The notes beneath the pieces are model-generated. The model made no database searches. It saw only the letters and a program-made list of their open reading frames with translations, and was not told the origin of the DNA. A DNA stretch of 64,000 nucleotides. Origin: JABCYV01 sp963696025 (GTDB lineage Bacteria > Acidobacteriota > Terriglobia > Terriglobales > Acidobacteriaceae). Positions 51,948 to 59,466 of the stretch are shown here, one piece after another (position 1 is the first letter of the stretch; each line of letters begins with the position of its first letter). Made by a program: the position numbers and the translations under genes. Location: assembly GCA_963696025.1 (NCBI GenBank), contig CAVOII010000014.1, positions 310,001-374,000 of the forward strand. Reading direction: 5' to 3'.

Positions 51948-52642
51948 ATGACTCAAACATTAGTCGGAACTTCGCCTCGCTCCCAGCGCACAGCAGCCTT
52001 GGCCAAGCGCAAGTTCTTCCTCCTCTTTCTATTTTTGCTGGGGTCGCTGTTTCTCTATCCCTACGCCGAAAACAACACGCTTGGTTACTACGCGTTCCGC
52101 GTGCTGGGAAGCGCCGCCATTGTGATCAGTGTGTACGCGGTCAGTTTCCGGCGCAGCCTTGTCGTCATCGCTGTGCTGCTGGCAATTCCCGCATTTTTGC
52201 AGCACGCCCTGAACTTCCGTGCCGACGCTGGTTCCCTTTCAATTCTCAATATTGTCCTCAGCTTGTATTCGACGTATTCATTGTCGTGGTCATCTTCCGC
52301 AGGGTCTTTTCCAATGAGCAACCCAATTCGGAAACCATCTTCGGGGCGTTGTGCATCTATCTGCTGGTAGGATTCACCTTCGCCAACATATACGGAATGG
52401 TGGCCACTCTCCAGCCGCGCGCGTTCTATCTTGATCCGTTGGCCAACCTCCACGCAGTTCCCGAGCGGATGGATTTCATTTACTACAGCTTCGGAACCAT
52501 GACATCCGTGGGAGCGGCCGGCATCACGCCCGTCTCGGCCGAGGCACGGTCGCTCTCTATAATTGAAGCCATCCTCGGCGTGCTGTATCTCGCAGTTCTG
52601 ATCTCGAGATTGGTTGGCGCTTATCGGCGTCTCGGGGCTTAA
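51948..52642 (+). pseudogene. Two-TM ion channel protein, frameshifted
   Basis: The ATG at 51948 begins TQTLVGTSPRSQRTAALAKR then FFLLFLFLLGSLFLYPYAEN, with four hydrophobic segments. Near 52260 the coding signal passes into another frame (FDVFIVVVIFRRVF, TIFGALCIYLLVGFTFANIY, YYSFGTMTSVGAAGITPVSA, VLYLAVLISRLVGAY). The last parts are a pore loop and TM2 as in Ion_trans_2 potassium-channel-like proteins (a TSVG-G filter-like stretch). A one-base deletion separates the halves. It may be a real mutation or an assembly error. Confidence 0.65.
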
Positions 52643-52737
52643 GGTGGCCAATTTTAGTCGATTGGAAGAGTAATCAGGTGCCGCAAGTGTGGAGGTTGCT
52701 GACTAGGTGGGACTTCGCGTCCGTTACGTCGCCGGAT

Positions 52738-52916
52738 CACATCGGCGCTTGACAAGGCTGGCATCGCTTACATGCTTGCCGGATCGCTTGCCACCGCACG
52801 CTACGGTTCTCCGCGTTCAACACAAGACATTGATCTGGTAATTGCAGCAACCCCGGAACAATTGCGCAAATTCATCCAGCTTCTCTCGAAAGCGCCGATA
52901 TACACGTCCAGATTCA
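52738..52916 (+). pseudogene. Nucleotidyltransferase (AbiEii/MNT-like) fragment
   Basis: The frame reads SALDKAGIAYMLAGSLATAR, YGSPRSTQDIDLVIAA, then TPEQLRKFIQLLSKAP. G-S-x7-G-x-x-R-x-T-x-D-I-D is the nucleotidyltransferase active-site pattern found in AbiEii toxins and related proteins. The fragment starts without a valid start codon or RBS and runs into the 3' end of ilvC, so only about 60 residues are left. Confidence 0.6.
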
Positions 52917-53951
52917 CTATGCACCCAGGGGAATCCGTTTGCGGCGTTCTTTCACCGTCACCGGATTTAGGAAAGTCATCATGCTGCGCAGTTGCGCGCC
53001 CACTGCTTCGATCTCGTGTTCCTGCTCGCGTTCCCGCGTGGCTTCAAACCACTCGCGGCCGGACTCGTTCTCGGCAATCCATTTGCGCGCGTAGGTTCCA
53101 TCCTGGATTTCTTTCAGCATCTGCCGCATAGTACGCCGGGTCTCGTCAGTGATGATCCGTGGGCCACCGGTGTAATCGCCGTGCTCAGCGGTGTCACTTA
53201 CCGAGTAACGCATGTAGTTCAGCCCGCCCCGGTACATGAGATCCACGATAAGCTTCAATTCGTGCATGCACTCGAAGTACGCGATTTCTGGCTGGTAGCC
53301 AGCCTCCACCAGAGTCTCGAAACCGGCCTTCACCAGCGCGCTCACGCCGCCACAGAGTACGGTCTGCTCGCCGAACAAATCGGTCTCAGTTTCCTCCGCA
53401 AACGTGGTTTCAATCACGCCGGCGCGCGTTGTGCCCAGCCCTTTAGCATAAGACAAGGCCAGTTCTTTGGCTGAGCCGCTGGCATCCTGATGAATCGCTA
53501 ACAGGGCTGGCGTGCCACCGCCTTCCACAAAAACCTCGCGCACACGATGCCCGGGCGCTTTCGGCGCAATCATGGAAACGTCAACATTGGAGGGCGGCGT
53601 GATGGTCTTGAAACGAATATTGAAGCCGTGAGCAAACATCAACGCCTTCCCTGCTGATAAATGAGGAGCAATGTCCCGCTTGTAAACTGCGGGCTGCGTG
53701 GTATCCGGCACCAGCATCATGATGACGTCGGCCCAGGTGGCTGCGTCGGCGATCGAACTCACCACTAATCCAGCCGCCTGCGCTTTGGAGCGCGATTCGC
53801 TCGTGCTGGGCAGGCCGACCCGAACTTGCACTCCGCTGTCCTTCAAGTTGAGAGCGTGCGCGTGTCCCTGCGAGCCGTAGCCAATGATGGCCACTTTCTT
53901 TGCCTGAATCAGACTTAAATCAGCAGAATCGTCAAGATAAATTTTTGCCAC
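52917..53951 (-). CDS. ilvC: Ketol-acid reductoisomerase
   Basis: About 344 residues from GTG 53951 with AAGGGA six bases upstream (an in-frame TTG at 53969 is not preferred). NADPH-binding IIGYGSQGHAHALNLKDSG; metal-binding and substrate residues in VMMLVPDT-like, APKAPGH and EETETDLFGEQTVLCGG; class I length. It converts acetolactate to dihydroxyisovalerate in valine, leucine and isoleucine synthesis. Last gene of ilvB-ilvN-ilvC. Confidence 0.95.
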   Translation of the reverse strand: MAKIYLDDSADLSLIQAKKVAIIGYGSQGHAHALNLKDSGVQVRVGLPSTSESRSKAQAAGLVVSSIADAATWADVIMMLVPDTTQPAVYKRDIAPHLSAGKALMFAHGFNIRFKTITPPSNVDVSMIAPKAPGHRVREVFVEGGGTPALLAIHQDASGSAKELALSYAKGLGTTRAGVIETTFAEETETDLFGEQTVLCGGVSALVKAGFETLVEAGYQPEIAYFECMHELKLIVDLMYRGGLNYMRYSVSDTAEHGDYTGGPRIITDETRRTMRQMLKEIQDGTYARKWIAENESGREWFEATREREQEHEIEAVGAQLRSMMTFLNPVTVKERRKRIPLGA

Positions 53952-53983
53952 GGAAGTCCCTTTCGTCAAAAAATGTCATTTGA

Positions 53984-54535
53984 TTACACCGAGTATGAGA
54001 CGTCGTCGTCGAGCGCAACCTGCGGCGACGTCTGAGCCTGTGAAACGGCCGCGGAGGGCTTGCTTCCACGGCGCATCGCTACGATACCGGTGCGCACCAT
54101 TTCCAGCACGCCATAAGGACGCAGCACTTCCAGCAGGCCGTCAATCTTGTCTTCCGCACCGGTGATTTCGATGGTCAGCGATTCCGGCGCCACATCCACT
54201 ACACGAGCGCGAAATACGCTCGCTAACTCCAGAACGTGAGAGCGTCCCTCTTGAGTCGCGGCCACCTTAATCATAGCGAGGTCGCGAACGATCGACGGCT
54301 GATGGGTAATGTTTTCCACCAGCAGAACGTTGACCAGCTTGTAGAGGTTGGCCTCGATGCGGCGCGCCGAATCTCGGTCAGCATCAACCGTAATGGTCAT
54401 GCGCGAGACTTCGGGCTTCTCCGTTCGTCCCACCGTGAGTGAATCGATGTTGAAGGCGCGGCGGCGAAATAGCGATGCCACCCGGGTTAGCACACCCGGC
54501 TTGTTCTCCACGTAGACCACAAATGTGTTCATCAT
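53984..54535 (-). CDS. ilvN: Acetolactate synthase small (regulatory) subunit
   Basis: 183 residues. The ACT domain starts MNTFVVYVENKPGVLTRVAS, followed by FRRRAFNIDSLTVGRTE. It binds valine and activates and feedback-controls IlvB. It lies 16 bp after ilvB and 32 bp before ilvC. The sequence AACGAAC precedes the ATG, as for ilvB. About 25 residues longer than the minimal E. coli IlvH, with a Ser/Gln-rich C-terminus. Confidence 0.93.
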   Translation of the reverse strand: MMNTFVVYVENKPGVLTRVASLFRRRAFNIDSLTVGRTEKPEVSRMTITVDADRDSARRIEANLYKLVNVLLVENITHQPSIVRDLAMIKVAATQEGRSHVLELASVFRARVVDVAPESLTIEITGAEDKIDGLLEVLRPYGVLEMVRTGIVAMRRGSKPSAAVSQAQTSPQVALDDDVSYSV

Positions 54536-54551
54536 GTTCGTTTATTGCGTG

Positions 54552-56264
54552 TTAATCGTCGCTCGCGGTCTCCACAATCGGGCTCGGCCGGCGAATCATT
54601 TCGTGCAACGACGCGCCCGCCGCCACCATGGGATAGACCGTATCTTCCTGCTCGACCTGGAAATTAATCAGCACAGGCCCATTGTGCTGGCGCGCCGATT
54701 GCACCGCCGGAACAACCTGAGAGCGCTCGGTCACGGTGACACCCTGGATGCCGTAGGCTTCGGCCAGCTTGGCGAAATCTGGATTCAGCAAAGGTGTTGC
54801 CTGATAGTTGCGCTCGTAAAAGAACTCCTGCCACTGTCGCACCATTCCCAGATATCCGTTGTTGATAATGGCAATGTGGATTTTGAGGTTCTCCTGCACA
54901 ATGGTGGCCAGCTCTGACATCGTCATTTGGAAGCCGCCGTCACCCACCACCGCCCAAACCTCGGCCTGCGGACGCGCAACCTTAGCTCCGATGGCCGCTG
55001 GCAGTGCGAATCCCATGGTACCCAAGCCCCCCGAGGTGATCAGAGAACGAGGCTCCTCGTGTTTATAGTATTGCGCCTCCCACATCTGGTGCTGGCCTAC
55101 GTCAGTGACCACGATGGTTTCGCCGTTGCGTGTTTCTCTCCACAGGTCGTTGATCACGTGCGCGGCATAGAGATGTCCATTGTCGGGCAGGTTCTGGATA
55201 TCGCGCACTGCGGAATCGCCCTTCAGCCGGTCGATGCAGTCCAGCCATTCGCTCCGATCGGTCGATTCCAGTCGCGGCAAGAGTTCGCGCAAAACCTCGC
55301 GCAGATCGCCGACTAGCGCCACATCCACCTTGACGTTTTTGTTGATCTCGGCGGGATCGATCTCCACGTGAATCTTTTTCGCGTTAGGAGCGTAGGTCTT
55401 CAAGTTACCGGTTACCCGGTCATCGAAACGCATGCCGAGAGCGATCAAGAGGTCGGCTTCTTGAATGGTGTGGTTCACCCACGCTTCACCGTGCATGCCC
55501 ATCATTCCGAGATTCATGGGATGAGACGCCGGCAGCGCTCCCAAACCGAGCAGCGTAAGCGCCACCGGGATGCCGGTGCGCTCGATCAAGTCCCGAACCT
55601 CGAGCATGGCCCCGGAGACGATTGCGCCGTGGCCCAGAAGAATTACAGGGCGCTTGGATTTGTGGATTAACTCCAGAGCCTGCGCGTATTCCTCCGGAGC
55701 GGGTGAGAGATCAGGACGGTAGCCCGGCAACTGCGGTTTAGCCGCCTCCCAATCAAACTCGCAGGAGGACTGCTGCGCGTCCTTGGTGATGTCCACGAGA
55801 ACCGGTCCGGGACGGCCGGAGCGAGCAACATAGAACGCTTCGCGCAGCGTGCGTGCCAGTTCGGCGGCGTGCGTTACCAGATAGTTGTGCTTGGTGATGG
55901 GCAGAGTGATTCCAGTAATGTCGGTTTCCTGGAAGGCATCCGAGCCGATCAGCTTGCTGCCCACCTGGCCGGTGATGCACACGATCGGCGATGAGTCCAG
56001 CATGGCCGTCGCGATGCCGGTGACCATATTGGTGGCGCCCGGCCCGGAGGTCGCAACCGCTACACCCACTTCTCCGCAGGCGCGGGCGTAGCCATCCGCC
56101 ATATGGGTCGCTCCCTGTTCGTGGCGCACCAGGATGTGATGAACCTTGCTGTCCTTCAGGGCATCGTACGCGGGTAGAATCGCACCGCCGGGATAACCAA
56201 ACACGTGCTTCACACCTTCACGCTCCAGACATTCCCAAAGAATCTGTGCTCCAGTTTTCGTCAT
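54552..56264 (-). CDS. ilvB: Acetolactate synthase large subunit
   Basis: About 570 residues from the ATG at 56264; a 59-residue in-frame extension to 56441 has no family character. ThDP-enzyme features: FGYPGGAILPAYDAL, HEQGATHMADGYAR (catalytic Glu), the central FAD domain with GMRFDDRVTGNL, and the ThDP motif GDGGFQMTMSELATIVQENL with NNGYLGMVRQWQ. Condenses pyruvate with pyruvate or 2-oxobutyrate. First gene of the ilvBNC operon; the leader upstream can form hairpins. Confidence 0.95.
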   Translation of the reverse strand: MTKTGAQILWECLEREGVKHVFGYPGGAILPAYDALKDSKVHHILVRHEQGATHMADGYARACGEVGVAVATSGPGATNMVTGIATAMLDSSPIVCITGQVGSKLIGSDAFQETDITGITLPITKHNYLVTHAAELARTLREAFYVARSGRPGPVLVDITKDAQQSSCEFDWEAAKPQLPGYRPDLSPAPEEYAQALELIHKSKRPVILLGHGAIVSGAMLEVRDLIERTGIPVALTLLGLGALPASHPMNLGMMGMHGEAWVNHTIQEADLLIALGMRFDDRVTGNLKTYAPNAKKIHVEIDPAEINKNVKVDVALVGDLREVLRELLPRLESTDRSEWLDCIDRLKGDSAVRDIQNLPDNGHLYAAHVINDLWRETRNGETIVVTDVGQHQMWEAQYYKHEEPRSLITSGGLGTMGFALPAAIGAKVARPQAEVWAVVGDGGFQMTMSELATIVQENLKIHIAIINNGYLGMVRQWQEFFYERNYQATPLLNPDFAKLAEAYGIQGVTVTERSQVVPAVQSARQHNGPVLINFQVEQEDTVYPMVAAGASLHEMIRRPSPIVETASDD

Positions 56265-56333
56265 GTTCGTTTCCTGTTCGTTCTTAAATCCTGCCCACCG
56301 CCAACGGTTGCTGGCGCATCTCAGTTTGCGCAA

Positions 56334-56413
56334 CTTTGCTTGCAAAGGAAGGCGTGCGCAGCTGTGAAGCTCATCATCCACGAAAACCCAGTGGGAGGGT
56401 GTTGCTTCGTGGA
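56334..56413 (-). promoter_or_regulatory. Structured leader upstream of ilvB
   Basis: Two hairpins: TTCCACGAA-type arms TCCACGAA / TTCGTGGA (56377-56384 and 56406-56413), and CTTTGC-TT-GCAAAG (56334-56347). They lie 70-150 bp before the ATG at 56264. No leucine/valine-rich leader peptide was seen, so attenuation is only a possibility. Confidence 0.35.
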
Positions 56414-56542
56414 AAATGCGGCCTCTACGAGGACCGTTCAAAGAAGCTTATTATTGGAACAGGGTGGAACGCCACTTAAATCGCAAAGCTGGGAACAGGG
56501 GCGGGTACGGATGCCCACAGATCGAAATACGATATCTCCCAT

Positions 56543-56914
56543 ATGAGTAGTGACTTACAGAAGATGCGGCCTACGAACGCAAGACGAATTTGGCTAGGCG
56601 CGGTTCTTGCGGTACTACTGACCGGCGTGGCCGTTCCGGGCGTATTGCAGCACGCCGCGGCGAAGCCACATAGCGTGACTCTAACCTGGAATGCCGCGCC
56701 GCCGAGCAAAGGATCCGCGGCAACCATCTACAACATTTTCCGCGCCACCAGGTCAGGAGGACCCTACACCAAGATCGCCTCACGGGTTACCGGGCTCACC
56801 TATGTTGACCATACCGTGGACGCCCACAAAACCTACTTCTACGTGGTCACTGCGGTAGACCAGGCGGGTCATGAAAGCAAATTTTCTCAGGAAATAAAGG
56901 CAGTCATTCCTTAA
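56543..56914 (+). CDS. Exported single fibronectin type III domain protein
   Basis: 123 residues. Signal/anchor IWLGAVLAVLLTGVAVPGVL, then one FnIII-like domain: HSVTLTWNAAPP, IYNIFRATRSGGPYTKIASR, TYVDHTVDAHKTYFYVVTAV, DQAGHESKFSQEI. It matches in pattern the C-terminal domain of the two large anchor-D proteins downstream. The small protein could be a free module of a cell-surface system. Divergent from ilvB. Confidence 0.75.
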   Translation: MSSDLQKMRPTNARRIWLGAVLAVLLTGVAVPGVLQHAAAKPHSVTLTWNAAPPSKGSAATIYNIFRATRSGGPYTKIASRVTGLTYVDHTVDAHKTYFYVVTAVDQAGHESKFSQEIKAVIP

Positions 56915-56972
56915 CGGTGGTGCGTGGAAGACCAGCATCGTTCGTAACGTCCCAAATAATCTGAACCAAAAT

Positions 56973-56995
56973 CCTGCCGCAGGTTCCTTTTTGGG
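56973..56995 (+). terminator. Weak terminator after the FnIII gene
   Basis: CCTGC-C-GCAGG followed by TTCCTTTTTGG, within an outer CCAAAA/TTTTTGG pairing. Confidence 0.4.
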
Positions 56996-57178
56996 CATCG
57001 GCCATCCGCCGCCTCAGCCCTCCCTTCCGGTACCTACCCCTCCCTCCAACCCATAAAGCAGACTGGTTTTAGCTGCACTTGCCTTGGCTCGGAGGTTTTC
57101 CTGAATCGGGACAGGGCCAGTCTGCAGGTGGGTAAAATCGCCGCCGTATGTGCGCATTCGGCCAGAGAGAGGGCTTTC

Positions 57179-59188
57179 GTGCAGGATCTGCGGGTTCGGT
57201 ACCAAGCCGCTGTTGTTCTCCTTGCTCTCACCGCCATGGTGGGCTGCGGGGCGCTCGACTCGAACCAGCGCGCACAAACACCGGGCCTGGTTGTGAGTAA
57301 TCCGAATTTGGACTTCGGCCCTGTCGTGGTTGGTGGCAGTAAGGTAGTCGCCGAAAATATCCTTAACAGCACACCTTCAAGTGTCACCATCAATCAAGTG
57401 ATCGTTAGCGGCTCCAGTTTTCATCTTGATGGCGCGTCATTTCCGTTGACGCTGGGGAGCAACCAAAGCGCGACTTTCAGCGTCAGATTTATTCCTAAAA
57501 CCTCAGGAAATCCATCCGGTTCGCTTGCCATCTCCAGTACGGCGTCTGCGCCCATTACTGTCGCGTTGGTAGGACAGTCCGTGAGCGCGGGCCAGTTGAG
57601 TGTCAGTCCGTCGCCGATTGGTTTCGGCAACGTTCTGTTGGGAAAAAGCCAAACCCAGCTCGCGACACTAACTAATTCCGGTGGATCGGATCTGACTATT
57701 TCACAACTCACGGTCAGTGGGAGCGAGTTCCAGGTCAGCGGAGTGACCTTGCCATTCACATTGCCGGCAAACCAGAGCACAAATTTCAACGTCACCTTCA
57801 CTCCGAACGCTAGTGGAAGTCAAAGCGGAATGATATCGATGACCACCAGTGCCTCTCTGGTGGCATCCCAGCGGGGCCGGAGATCGAACCCATCTGCACT
57901 CACCAGTGTTTCGTTCCCGATGAACCGCCGATCAGCTTCACCGCAAGACTCCGGAAGTACTGATCCGCAGACGGTGACAATTCCTTTGACCGGAGCGGGA
58001 GCGATGTCTGGTCAGTTGACTTTGACGCCGTCCAGCGTAAGTTTCGGGAGTCTGCAGGTAGGGAGCAGTCAGACGGTTTCACAGATCCTGACTAACTCAG
58101 GCAGCTCGAGTGTAACGGTTAGCCAAGCCTCAATGACTGGGACGGGATTCAGCATCAACGGCCTGCCCCTGCCGTTGACTCTCGGCCCGGGACAAAGCCA
58201 GACTTTCAGCCTCACCTTTGCTCCGACGTCGGCCGGGAGCGCCGTCGGCAATCTTGCCATCGCCAGCAACGCCTCGAATCCAACACTGGCTGTGCCGCTG
58301 TCTGGAACCGGCGTTACACCTGGATCGCTGACCGCAACCGCCAGCAGCTTGAGTTTCGGCGGTGTACAGGTGGGCCATAGTCAGACACTCTCTGAGACCC
58401 TGACCAACTCCGGTGGCTCCAGCCTCAGCGTCACACAAGCCAATGTTACTGGCACTGGCTTTAGCGTGACTGGACTGAGCTTGCCGTTGACGCTGGTCGC
58501 AGGACAGAGCTTCACCTTCGGCGCTGTCTTCACTCCAACTTCAGCCGGCAGTGTCAGCGGAAAGATTGCAGTCGTCTCGAATGGATCAAATCCGAATCTT
58601 GCGATCTCAATGTCAGGCAGCGGTGCGTTAACCGGTCAGTTGACAGTCAGTCCGGCTTTGCTGAGCTTTGGCAGTGTCGTCGTGGGACAGAGCAAGAGCC
58701 TGACGGCTACGCTCAATGCTACTGGTTCCAGCGTAACGATTTCTTCTGTCGCTACCGGCACTTCGGAATTTGTCCTTAGCGGGCAGTCTTTTCCCTTGAG
58801 CATTGCCGCCGGTTCGAGCGCGACCATTACGGTTACCTTCACACCCCAAGCCAGTGGCACGGCTTTGGACAGTGCATCTTTCACCAGCAATGCCGCCAAT
58901 ACGCCGGTCGAGGCTCTCACTGGCAACGGCACCGCACCCCCGCAGCACAGCGTGGATCTTACCTGGAACCCGAGCCCTTCCGCCGTCAACGGTTACAACA
59001 TTTACCGCAGCGGCACCTCGGGCGGACCTTACTCGCAGATCAACTCCACCATCGATTCGGCCACCTCTTACATCGACAACACGGTGGCGGCTGGAAACAC
59101 CTATTTTTATGTGACCACTGCCGTTGACGCAAACGGGGTTGAGAGTGTGAACTCGAACCAGGTCAAAACTGCAATTCCGACTCCGTAA
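57179..59188 (+). CDS. Large choice-of-anchor-D lipoprotein with C-terminal FnIII domain
   Basis: About 669 residues from GTG 57179, with AGAGGG seven bases before it. A lipoprotein signal (AAVVLLALTAMVGC) gives an acylated Cys. Five anchor-D (ASH/MSP-like) repeats of about 105 residues follow, recognisable by LDFGPVVVG, IGFGNVLLG, VSFGSLQVG, LSFGGVQVG and LSFGSVVVG, each with a TxTNSGGSS-like strand. A basic insertion (about 240-275) interrupts the second repeat. The last 90 residues are an FnIII domain (HSVDLTWNPSPSAVNGYNIY). From base 58263 to 59169 it is nearly identical to the next paralogue. Surface protein of unknown binding. Confidence 0.85.
   Translation: MQDLRVRYQAAVVLLALTAMVGCGALDSNQRAQTPGLVVSNPNLDFGPVVVGGSKVVAENILNSTPSSVTINQVIVSGSSFHLDGASFPLTLGSNQSATFSVRFIPKTSGNPSGSLAISSTASAPITVALVGQSVSAGQLSVSPSPIGFGNVLLGKSQTQLATLTNSGGSDLTISQLTVSGSEFQVSGVTLPFTLPANQSTNFNVTFTPNASGSQSGMISMTTSASLVASQRGRRSNPSALTSVSFPMNRRSASPQDSGSTDPQTVTIPLTGAGAMSGQLTLTPSSVSFGSLQVGSSQTVSQILTNSGSSSVTVSQASMTGTGFSINGLPLPLTLGPGQSQTFSLTFAPTSAGSAVGNLAIASNASNPTLAVPLSGTGVTPGSLTATASSLSFGGVQVGHSQTLSETLTNSGGSSLSVTQANVTGTGFSVTGLSLPLTLVAGQSFTFGAVFTPTSAGSVSGKIAVVSNGSNPNLAISMSGSGALTGQLTVSPALLSFGSVVVGQSKSLTATLNATGSSVTISSVATGTSEFVLSGQSFPLSIAAGSSATITVTFTPQASGTALDSASFTSNAANTPVEALTGNGTAPPQHSVDLTWNPSPSAVNGYNIYRSGTSGGPYSQINSTIDSATSYIDNTVAAGNTYFYVTTAVDANGVESVNSNQVKTAIPTP
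58263..59169 (+). repeat. 907-bp near-identical repeat, copy 1
   Basis: Identical to 61097-62003 except T/C at 58866/61700. It codes for the last two anchor-D repeats and the FnIII domain. The constant offset is 2834 bp. Confidence 0.92.
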
Positions 59189-59466
59189 CCCGAAAGAGTC
59201 CCACCGAAGCCAGCCAGTGTCGTCTTTGAGGATTGCCATTCGTCTTCGATCTTTCCGATGTAATGCACTAACCCACTCGTTCGCAGCGCTGCGTTGCAAT
59301 CAATGTCCCCATCGCGGCGTTGCGATACCGGAACACATGTCGATTGTGTAGCTCACTTTCGATTGAACAAAACCGAACTTTGAGGAACCGAAGAGTTTGC
59401 CGACGAAGGTATCGATCCTTTGGATATCTTTTCCCCTGACTTGGAATCTGCAAATCTTGGGTTGCG

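Noticed and set aside
58628..59299. Minus-strand frames under the anchor-D genes
   Set aside because: They occur at equal places in both near-identical copies and simply mirror the repeats of the sense genes.
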